A DNA stretch of 14,647 bases from Thiolapillus brandeum. GTDB taxonomy: Bacteria; Pseudomonadota; Gammaproteobacteria; Chromatiales; Chromatiaceae. Positions 9,166-14,647 of this stretch are shown one piece after another (the stretch's first letter is position 1; each line of letters begins with the position of its first letter). The DNA is taken from NCBI GenBank assembly GCA_011051425.1, contig DRLF01000249.1:1-14647 (forward strand). Reading direction: 5' to 3'. A model generated the notes under the pieces. The model was given only the letters and a program-made list of their open reading frames with translations. It was not told the DNA's origin and made no database searches. The translations under genes and the position numbers were made by a program.

Positions 9166-9219
9166 GTGGATATCCGGTTGCTGTTCCCTTCTGTTGAGGC
9201 AGAAGAAGGGAAGGGTGCT

Positions 9220-9513
9220 CTACTGATGTTCCCAGGGTTCGTGGATCTCCAGCGTACAGCCGTAGCCATGATAACCGTGACGCGCCTCATCCACACAGCG
9301 TTTCACCTGCATGTGCATGTGTACCGGCGCGGGGTCGTATTCCGACTTCATCACCACTTCCAGCTTGTCACCCACCTGCAGGGATACCGGTAGCCATACC
9401 ATTGCTCCTGTCGTGCTGATATCAGCCAGGAAGCCGGTACGGAATTCTTCTTCGCCGCTGCGGAATTGTACCGGGCCATGCCATTCCACGCGGGGGCTGA
9501 TTCTTCGATCCAT
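9220..9513 (-). CDS. Small PilZ-domain protein (cyclic-di-GMP receptor)
   Basis: A 97-residue single-domain PilZ protein, cytoplasmic, predicted to bind cyclic-di-GMP. Both halves of the binding motif are present: RxxxR (R4 to R8, in RRISPR) near the N-terminus and DxSxxG (D31, S33, G36, in DISTTGAMV). The start at 9513 is preferred over the in-frame ATG at 9576, because an AGGAG ribosome site (complement of 9520-9524) lies six bases upstream and the PilZ fold begins right after this methionine. With no output domain it probably acts by binding a partner, which cannot be named from sequence. It lies 211 nt downstream of lon and 112 nt upstream of a diguanylate cyclase gene on the same strand, so the signal maker and a receptor are encoded side by side. 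Confidence 0.93.
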   Translation of the reverse strand: MDRRISPRVEWHGPVQFRSGEEEFRTGFLADISTTGAMVWLPVSLQVGDKLEVVMKSEYDPAPVHMHMQVKRCVDEARHGYHGYGCTLEIHEPWEHQ

Positions 9514-9519
9514 GTTTTG

Positions 9520-9524
9520 CTCCT
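9520..9524 (-). promoter_or_regulatory. Ribosome binding site that decides the PilZ start
   Basis: AGGAG on the - strand, six bases before the ATG at 9513. The upstream in-frame ATG at 9576 has no comparable site. Confidence 0.7.
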
Positions 9525-9552
9525 GAGCTTCTGCCGTATTGCCTGTCTGTTT

Positions 9553-9558
9553 ATTATG
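9553..9558 (-). promoter_or_regulatory. Possible -10 box before the PilZ gene
   Basis: CATAAT on the - strand (5 of 6 matches to TATAAT) lies 39 nt before the chosen PilZ start. No good -35 box is present at the usual spacing. The rest of the gap back to the lon stop (9559-9724) shows only short hairpins without T-runs, so neither a clear lon terminator nor a clear PilZ promoter can be assigned. Confidence 0.25.
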
Positions 9559-9724
9559 GACCAGGATTGATCTCAAAGTGCAGGAAATGGCATTCCGGTA
9601 TTCAAGGGCAGCTTATGGGCGCGCTCAGTCATGTCGGTTGCATTTGCAGATCTTGCGGATATTCCAGCTGGCATGTCTCACCCGAATCCGGGGAACATCC
9701 AAAGCCGGGATGCTGAAAATACAG

Positions 9725-12094
9725 TCAAGCCCCTCTTTTCCGGCCCTTACTGAAAAGCAGTGGCAGTACATCGCTGTAGGTGGTGGTGAAATGCACCCTG
9801 ATGCCCTTGCGGATGTGCGCCGGGATTTCTTCCCAGTCGCCCTTGTTGTCTGCGGGCAGAATCAGTTCGCGTATCCCCACACGTCTCGCCGCGATGACCT
9901 TTTCACGGATACCGCCGACGGGGAATACCTCGCCGGTGAGCGTCAGCTCGCCGGTCATGGCGATGTTGCGCACCGGCTGGTTCAGCGCCAGGGACAGTAG
10001 CGCTGATGCCATGGTGACGCCCGCGGAAGGGCCATCCTTCGGAGTAGCGCCAGCGGGTACATGCAGGTGAATGAAGGATTTTTCGAAGAATTCCGGGGCG
10101 ATGCCGAACTGCTCCGCATGGCTGACGACGAAACCATAGGCGATCTCGGCCGATTCCTTCATCACGTCACCGAGCTGGCCGGTGAGCTTGAAGCCGCGGG
10201 TGAAGCTGTGGGTATGCACGGCTTCGATGCTCAGGGTGGCGCCGCCCATGGAAGTCCATGCCAGGCCGGTGACCACACCCGGGCCGGAGAGCTTGCGCTC
10301 GTCGCTGAAAACAGCCGGTCCCAGATAATCTTTGAGGTTGTCCTGGGTTATCTCGATCGGTGGCTTCGCGCCTTCCAGCATCTTCACTACCGCCTTGCGT
10401 ACGATTTTCGCCAGCTGCTTGTCCAGACGGCGTACGCCGGCATCCCGCGCGTAATCCTGGATGATCCTGCGCATCACCGGTGCGTTGATCTTGATCTGAC
10501 CGCGTTTCAGTCCCGCACTCTTGATCTGCTTGGGCAGCAGGAAGCGGCGGGCGATCTGCAGCTTGTCTTCGGCGATATAGCCGGACAGCTGGATAACCTC
10601 CATGCGGTCCAGCAGGGGGCCTGGAATAGTGTCGAGCTGGTTGGCGGTGCAGATGAACAGGGTCTCGGACAGGTCGAAACGCAGGTCCAGATAATGATCG
10701 AGGAACTCCGCATTCTGCTCCGGGTCCAGCACTTCCAGCAGGGCCGATGCCGGATCGCCCTGGAAGCTGGCGCCGATCTTGTCGATTTCGTCCAGCATGA
10801 TGACCGGGTTCTGCGTGCCGGCGGTTTTCAGGGCCTGGATGAACTTGCCCGGCATGGCGCCCACATAGGTGCGCCGGTGTCCCTTGATCTCGGCCTCATC
10901 ACGCATGCCGCCCAGGGAGAATCGGTAGAACTTGCGGTTCATGGCCTCCGCCACCGACTTGCCGATGGAGGTCTTGCCCACACCGGGCGGTCCCACCAGC
11001 AGGATCATGGAGCCCTTGATCTCGCCGCGCTGTATGCCCAGGGCGAGAAATTCGAGAATGCGCTCTTTCACGTCTTCCAGGCCGAAGTGATCCCTGTCCA
11101 GTACCTTGCGGGCGTGAGCCAGGTCCAGGTTGTCGTCGGATTCGATGCCCCAGGGCAGCTGGGTGATCCAGTCCAGATAGCTGCGGGTGACATTGTATTC
11201 CGCCGAACTGGGTTCCAGTATGGACAGCTTGTCCAGCTCTTCCTCTACCCGTTCCTTGGCTTCTTCACTGAGATCCAGCTTTGCCATGCGCTCGCGGTAC
11301 TTGTCGATGTCGGCGGTGCGGTCGTCCTTGGAGATGCCCAGCTCCTGCTGGATCACCTTGAGCTGCTCGCGCAAAAAGAACTCCCGCTGCTGCGCGTCCA
11401 TGTGTTCTTCCACGGTATCGCGGATCTTCTGCTGGGAACGGGCCAGGTCCAGCTCCTTGCTCAGCAGGGCCAGCACTTTTTCCATGCGTGGCAGCAGCTC
11501 GACGGTTTCCAGCACTTCCTGCTGTTCCTGCTTGCTGGCGGAGGTCAGGCCGGTGGCGAAATCCGCCAGCAGGGAAGGGTTTTCCGGGCCAAAGCGGTCG
11601 AGGAAAAAACGCAGTTCTTCCTGCAGCAGGGGATTGAGCGGCAACAGCTCCTTGATGGTGTTGACGATGGCCAGGGCATAGGCCTTGATGTCCTTGGTCA
11701 GCTTGCCGGAAGGCTCGCGCAGGTAATCCACCCGGGCGATATAGGGCGGATTGGAGCTTATGTACTTTTCGATACGGAAGCGCTGCAGGCATTCCACCAG
11801 CACCTGCAACTGGCCGTCCACCTCATGCACCTTGTGAATGCGGCCCACGGTTCCCACCCCGTACATGGCCTTGGTGGTGGTCTTCTCCGCCTCGTCATCG
11901 GCCGTGAGTACCAGGCCGATGAGATCGGAATTCGATTCGCGGATGGCTTTCAGGGTCGGCGCCCAGTACTTGGCGTCCATGAGCAGCGGCACACCCTGGC
12001 CAGGGAAAAACGGCCGGGCGGCGATGGGCAGAAGATGGATGATGTTGGGCAGCACTTCGTCTGCGCGGGCAAGCAACTGGCTTTCTTCGGTCAT
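9725..12094 (-). CDS. lon: Lon-family ATP-dependent serine protease (LonA type)
   Basis: A 789-residue protein with the complete LonA architecture, close to the ~784 residues of E. coli Lon. The N-terminal substrate-binding domain runs ~15-200 and a coiled-coil-rich linker ~200-310. The AAA+ module has Walker A GPPGVGKT (368-375) and Walker B VIMLDEIDK (D435, E436). The C-terminal protease domain holds the Ser-Lys dyad: S690 in KDGPSAGVTMA and K732 in GGIREKVIAA. It should be a cytoplasmic hexamer that unfolds and degrades damaged proteins and selected regulators. A sigma-32-type promoter lies just upstream. The ribosome site is weak (GAG about 6 nt before ATG). Context is not the usual clpX-lon-hupB: an exported protein lies upstream and a PilZ gene downstream. 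It may therefore be a second Lon, like the extra LonA-type proteins of pseudomonads; this is inference. Confidence 0.97.
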   Translation of the reverse strand: MTEESQLLARADEVLPNIIHLLPIAARPFFPGQGVPLLMDAKYWAPTLKAIRESNSDLIGLVLTADDEAEKTTTKAMYGVGTVGRIHKVHEVDGQLQVLVECLQRFRIEKYISSNPPYIARVDYLREPSGKLTKDIKAYALAIVNTIKELLPLNPLLQEELRFFLDRFGPENPSLLADFATGLTSASKQEQQEVLETVELLPRMEKVLALLSKELDLARSQQKIRDTVEEHMDAQQREFFLREQLKVIQQELGISKDDRTADIDKYRERMAKLDLSEEAKERVEEELDKLSILEPSSAEYNVTRSYLDWITQLPWGIESDDNLDLAHARKVLDRDHFGLEDVKERILEFLALGIQRGEIKGSMILLVGPPGVGKTSIGKSVAEAMNRKFYRFSLGGMRDEAEIKGHRRTYVGAMPGKFIQALKTAGTQNPVIMLDEIDKIGASFQGDPASALLEVLDPEQNAEFLDHYLDLRFDLSETLFICTANQLDTIPGPLLDRMEVIQLSGYIAEDKLQIARRFLLPKQIKSAGLKRGQIKINAPVMRRIIQDYARDAGVRRLDKQLAKIVRKAVVKMLEGAKPPIEITQDNLKDYLGPAVFSDERKLSGPGVVTGLAWTSMGGATLSIEAVHTHSFTRGFKLTGQLGDVMKESAEIAYGFVVSHAEQFGIAPEFFEKSFIHLHVPAGATPKDGPSAGVTMASALLSLALNQPVRNIAMTGELTLTGEVFPVGGIREKVIAARRVGIRELILPADNKGDWEEIPAHIRKGIRVHFTTTYSDVLPLLFSKGRKRGA

Positions 12095-12129
12095 GGGCGC
12101 TCAGGTCAACAGGGATTTTCGGATACTTC

Positions 12130-12158
12130 TACATGGGGGAGTTCTGCCGGAATTCAAG
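12130..12158 (-). promoter_or_regulatory. Sigma-32 (RpoH) heat-shock promoter of lon
   Basis: On the - strand CTTGAA (complement of 12153-12158) is followed after a 14-nt spacer by CCCCATGTA (complement of 12130-12138). This matches the known RpoH consensus (CTTGAA, 13-15 nt, CCCCATnTA) at every listed position. Transcription would start near 12122, leaving a leader of about 28 nt before the lon ATG. E. coli lon is a known sigma-32 gene, so the location fits. Confidence 0.85.
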
Positions 12159-12216
12159 AGCCGGACAGGAACATCCCCCTGTGAGAAACATTCGCGATGG
12201 CGATTGTTTCCGGCTC
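12158..12216. repeat. 8-bp inverted repeat around the 433-aa gene's stop and the lon promoter
   Basis: GAGCCGGA (12158-12165) and TCCGGCTC (12209-12216) are exact reverse complements separated by 43 nt. The loop holds a second 5-bp pair, ACAGG/CCTGT (12165-12169 and 12178-12182). One arm overlaps the stop codon of the 433-aa gene and the other touches the -35 box of the lon promoter. It may end the upstream transcript, though no T-run follows. Confidence 0.4.
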
Positions 12217-13516
12217 AATACGCGTACATCCAGATACGGATCTTGATCAGATCACAAGTGAGATCACCGGCTGCCCTGTGTATCGTGATTTGACTGTTCG
12301 TCAGATTCCGCCATTCGGTGCTCGAGTAGGACGAGGCATGTATGTCCCTGCCGCCTACTTCAGTGTCCTTGCATATGATGTCCACCACATAGTTGCCAGA
12401 ATTGTGCCCCAGGTTGTGGGTCAGTGTGGCATTTCCGCCCAATAACACCCCTGTCCAGTTGGACTCGTAGGCCGGGCGCGGAAATGCAACCAGCCCATGT
12501 CCTCCCATCGTGACATCTCCGCTTTCATCGACATTGAAGATTTTCACGTCGTTTTTGTTAAATATCTCAAAGTCCGCATCTTCGCCATTGCCGTCTTTGT
12601 CCAGGTCAAAGCGGATTGCATCATTGCTGACCAGGAAAATATCACTACTCGGGTAGGCGGGGTCTGATCTCACGATGCCGTCATCCTCGTTGGTCTGATC
12701 TGCGCTACCCCCCAGGATGATGTCTGCGCCACCTGTTTGTCCCTGCGCGTATACACCGGCTTCATCCCCGTGAGCTTCGATGCCGTAGTTGCCAAAACCC
12801 ACGGCGGCATATCCGCTATCATTTCCATCATGGAAATAGGCTCCGGCACGGGCACCATAAGCTTCGATACCATAGCCAAACAGGCTGGTATTATGGGCCT
12901 GAATGAGGCCGGCGGTATCGACTGAAGAACCCTCACTGCCGTCCAGAATCAGTGGTATATCTATATTGAGTGTGGCATCGCCAATGCTGGCGCCTCCATT
13001 GAGGCCAACACCGGCGATGACGGCAGTGATATCTCCCGTAGATATTTTGTTGTCCACATAGGCCTTGGTGGCGGCATCCTGCGCCGCGGAAGGATCAGCC
13101 ATATTCCTGATCCGGTTGCCGTCCATGTCAAGGTCGTTGCCGGCAGCAAAGGTGACGCCTGGTGTGCCGGCAGCCTCTATCAGGACGCGACGTCCCAGAG
13201 ACCGGTTATCTGCGCGCATTTCTATCCACAGGCCGTTATGATGTTCAGCCGCTGGCAATTCGGTAAAATTGACGCTGAGCACGACGGCATTGCGCGTTTG
13301 AACGAGTCGCCATTCGCCCGGGAAGAAGGTCTGTTGGGCGACGGAGACTTCCCCATCCTTGCTGTCATACAGCGTCACCACCAGGGTATTCATGTTTTGA
13401 GGCACCTGCTGTGCATCCAGCTGCTTGCGCAGCAGCAATCCTTCCTGTGCCTGTGCCGTGAGGGAAATCAGAAGAAAAACAATAAAAACCAAGGTTGAAA
13501 ATCGATGAACGTTCAT
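12215..13516 (-). CDS. Exported protein with tail-fibre-like motifs and YGI-type repeats
   Basis: A 433-residue protein of unknown function. A signal peptide (cleavage after AQA, near residue 23) predicts export by Sec. Residues ~24-120 form an unassigned beta-rich domain. Next come DAATKAYVD (147-155), a motif common in phage tail fibres and collar proteins, and GDITAVIAGVGLNGG (161-175), a motif seen in other exported repeat proteins. Two repeats follow, each built on YGIEAxG, x-AG-x-Y and a VGFGNY-like link (214-258), related to those in the gene upstream. Residues ~293-335 are Asp-rich (FDLDKDGNGEDADFEI). The C-terminal domain (~345-433, with THNLGHNSGNYVVDIICKD) resembles terminal domains of fibre proteins. 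The ribosome site GGAG lies 7 nt before the ATG. A perfect FNR-type box lies about 170 nt upstream. A surface or host-contact role is inference. Confidence 0.88.
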   Translation of the reverse strand: MNVHRFSTLVFIVFLLISLTAQAQEGLLLRKQLDAQQVPQNMNTLVVTLYDSKDGEVSVAQQTFFPGEWRLVQTRNAVVLSVNFTELPAAEHHNGLWIEMRADNRSLGRRVLIEAAGTPGVTFAAGNDLDMDGNRIRNMADPSAAQDAATKAYVDNKISTGDITAVIAGVGLNGGASIGDATLNIDIPLILDGSEGSSVDTAGLIQAHNTSLFGYGIEAYGARAGAYFHDGNDSGYAAVGFGNYGIEAHGDEAGVYAQGQTGGADIILGGSADQTNEDDGIVRSDPAYPSSDIFLVSNDAIRFDLDKDGNGEDADFEIFNKNDVKIFNVDESGDVTMGGHGLVAFPRPAYESNWTGVLLGGNATLTHNLGHNSGNYVVDIICKDTEVGGRDIHASSYSSTEWRNLTNSQITIHRAAGDLTCDLIKIRIWMYAY

Positions 13517-13681
13517 TGGCTATCTCCGTTGCTGCGTATTCCTCAATAACCGGAATGTCGTCCTGCCCGGGCAGAAACAACACTGCGTACGTTTTCAAAT
13601 ATGTTCCTTTTTAAAAATGGTCCGTGGATGAAAAAGATACAAGGAAACCCGTTGTTTAGCCGCAGCAAAACGGTTTCTTTG

Positions 13682-13695
13682 TTGATCTGCATCAA
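13682..13695. promoter_or_regulatory. FNR/ANR-type binding site (TTGAT-N4-ATCAA)
   Basis: A perfect match to the FNR consensus, with symmetry extending one base each side (GTTGAT/ATCAAC). It lies in the gap upstream of the 433-aa exported-protein gene, its centre about 172 nt before the ATG. Relative to a possible -10 TATCTT on the - strand the centre falls near -61.5, the usual class I activator position; a weaker fit (-10 near CTAAAC) would place it at -41.5. It suggests oxygen-responsive control. Confidence 0.7.
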
Positions 13696-13710
13696 CCCAT
13701 GAAAGGGAAA

Positions 13711-13729
13711 TCCCCGGCTTTACCCGGGA
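13711..13729 (-). terminator. Second hairpin after the right-edge gene
   Basis: TCCC(C)GG and CCGGGA pair over 6 bp with a one-base bulge and a 6-nt loop. On the - strand it is followed by a T-rich tract (TTTCCCTTTC). It lies downstream of the stronger hairpin at 13804-13825 and may act as a back-up terminator. Confidence 0.35.
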
Positions 13730-13800
13730 GAATACTTATCGGATTCGTCCAGACTTTTTCAGCGTACCCCTCACGTTATCTGAACCGGATGAAGCGCTTC

Positions 13801-13825
13801 AAACCTCTCCCAGGCATGGGAGAGG
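13801..13825 (-). terminator. Terminator of the right-edge exported-protein gene
   Basis: A perfect 9-bp stem CCTCTCCCA/TGGGAGAGG with a 4-nt loop begins 10 nt after the stop codon and is followed on the - strand by TTT. Stem strength and position are convincing, although the T-run is short. Confidence 0.75.
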
Positions 13826-13835
13826 AGATGGGAAG

Positions 13836-14647
13836 TTACTTCATGATCTCCGGCGTTTCGATCTTGTGCACCGCCGGGTCGAACTCCTCGACCTTCTCCA
13901 GCAGCGCTGCGGCGTTGCGCATGTTGGCTTTTACCGCATCGCGGCTGCTGCCCTGCATGGCGGCATAGCGGCTCAGGGCCGTGTACTGCGCCAGCTCGGG
14001 GTGCTCGGCAATAGCCGTGCGGTGTTCCGCCATGGAGGGAATACGCGCCTCTTCGGTCTTCTTCTGCACCACGGTGGTGTCCTCGAAGCCGATGCGCAGG
14101 CCGTAGACGATGTAGTTGAAACGGACGCCCTGTGAACAGCTTGCCCCGCCTTTTACCAGCAATTCGCTGGTGCTGGTTTCTGCCACATAAAGCACACAGG
14201 GTTCGCCGACAGGCGTCAGATGGGCCGTCAGGCCGATATCGGGATTGGTCACCCACTTGAAGGTCTCGCCCAGGAGAATGCGCGCCTCGCCATCCACCAG
14301 ACGGGCGCTGCCCCGGGTATAGGTGGCCACCTCATCACCCTCCGGCGCGGCATAGACGATAACCTCGTCCGCGTTTTCCGGGTGGTTCTGCACGAAGCTC
14401 ACCGTGCCGCTGCCCTGGATCTTGTAGCTGCTATAGCCGACACGGGCGTAGCTGCTGCTGTTGTTATCGTTAAAATACCCCCCGGCTGCGTTTCCGGAAG
14501 CCCAAATGCCAACTTCACGATCAACTACATCGTTAAAAGTATAGCCGAGGTAGGCTTGGCCGCTCGCATCGGCTTCCTTGAAATACCCCCCGGTGGTGTT
14601 TCCGCGAGCATCAATGCCATAGTCACCAGAGCCGACATAGGCGTAGC
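13836..14647 (-). CDS. C-terminal part of an exported-type repeat protein (5' end outside window)
   Basis: The frame is open from the right edge to the stop at 13836-13838, giving 269 visible residues. A GTG at 14402 is internal and is not the start. The first ~80 residues hold glycine/aromatic repeats: YGIDARGNTTGGYF, then GIWASGNAAGGYF 36 residues later, each followed by an AYLGY/ARVGY link. These resemble the repeats of the next gene on the same strand. From GSGTVSFVQNHPE onward there is a non-repeat C-terminal domain with IVYAAPEGDEVATYTRGSARL, LLGETFKWVTNPDIGLTAHL and YGLRIGFEDTTVVQ, ending in a charged helical tail. I recognise this as a recurring C-terminal type in bacterial exported proteins but cannot name a function. 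Two cysteines (in GEPCVLY and GASCSQG) may pair. The signal peptide, if present, lies outside the window. Confidence 0.85.
   Translation of the reverse strand, partial: YAYVGSGDYGIDARGNTTGGYFKEADASGQAYLGYTFNDVVDREVGIWASGNAAGGYFNDNNSSSYARVGYSSYKIQGSGTVSFVQNHPENADEVIVYAAPEGDEVATYTRGSARLVDGEARILLGETFKWVTNPDIGLTAHLTPVGEPCVLYVAETSTSELLVKGGASCSQGVRFNYIVYGLRIGFEDTTVVQKKTEEARIPSMAEHRTAIAEHPELAQYTALSRYAAMQGSSRDAVKANMRNAAALLEKVEEFDPAVHKIETPEIMK
14473..14593 (-). repeat. Direct DNA repeats within the right-edge gene
   Basis: The 13-nt sequence AAATACCCCCCGG (+ strand) occurs at 14473-14485 and again at 14581-14593, 108 nt (36 codons) apart, and GTTTCCG recurs at the same offset after each. They encode the GGYF element of the protein repeats. 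Each copy has a C6 tract. Confidence 0.7.

Larger units (their letters stand above)
13517..13835. other. Non-coding gap with FNR-type box and terminators
   Basis: This 319-nt gap separates two exported-protein genes on the - strand. From the upstream side it holds a strong terminator hairpin (13804-13825), a second hairpin (13711-13729), a perfect FNR-type box (13682-13695), a possible -10 element TATCTT, and the ribosome site of the 433-aa gene. No coding sequence is evident on either strand. Confidence 0.7.

Noticed and set aside
9186..9210. Hairpin CTTCTG/CAGAAG between the PilZ and cyclase genes as a terminator
   Set aside because: Only 6 bp with no T-run on the transcribed strand; cotranscription remains possible.
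9514..9576. Upstream start for the PilZ protein at 9576
   Set aside because: The extra 21 residues fit no part of the PilZ fold, and the AGGAG site points to the ATG at 9513.
10061..12184. A 707-codon open frame on the + strand opposite lon
   Set aside because: It is the reverse complement of a complete, motif-rich Lon gene; its product is low in diversity (H, Q, G, L rich) and has no recognisable domain.
13836..14402. Start of the right-edge gene at the GTG at 14402
   Set aside because: The same frame continues upstream to the window edge with in-frame protein repeats, so this GTG is an internal valine.

Overview
The window looks like a chromosomal segment of a moderately GC-rich gammaproteobacterium. 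The evidence is the gene families and their pairing, a sigma-32-type heat-shock promoter, a perfect FNR/ANR-type box, and the combination of 7TMR-DISM and PilZ cyclic-di-GMP proteins. I cannot name a genus. I saw no rRNA, tRNA, CRISPR array, transposase or integrase.

Layout. Positions 2-694 on the + strand hold the C-terminal ~60% of a class V aminotransferase of the alanine/serine-glyoxylate type. It faces a long block in which every gene reads on the - strand (14647 down to 742). A GC-rich hairpin (708-732) sits between the two converging stop codons. In transcription order the - strand block is: the 3' part of an exported protein with glycine/tyrosine repeats (cut by the right edge, ends 13836); a 433-aa exported protein with phage tail-fibre-like modules and related repeats (13516-12215); a Lon-family ATP-dependent protease (12094-9725); a small PilZ protein (9513-9220); a 7TMR-DISM-GGDEF diguanylate cyclase (9107-7380); and a giant exported multidomain protein (6864-742) with a seven-repeat FG-GAP propeller at its N-terminus and a second propeller-like region at its C-terminus.

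Regulation readable from sequence. lon has a near-consensus sigma-32 promoter at 12130-12158. The 433-aa gene has a perfect TTGAT-N4-ATCAA box at 13682-13695. A strong stem-loop terminator (13804-13825) ends the right-edge gene. The ~515-nt gap before the giant gene carries two well-formed inverted repeats and no recognisable coding sequence.

Interpretation (inference). The two right-hand exported proteins and the giant FG-GAP protein look like envelope or surface proteins of the adhesin or binding class. The PilZ and GGDEF genes between them suggest cyclic-di-GMP control of surface behaviour, with Lon as a stress-induced neighbour in a non-standard context (no clpX upstream, no hupB downstream). 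No catalytic system of a new kind is evident. The least-described material is the repeat family shared by the two right-hand exported proteins and the architecture of the 2040-residue protein.
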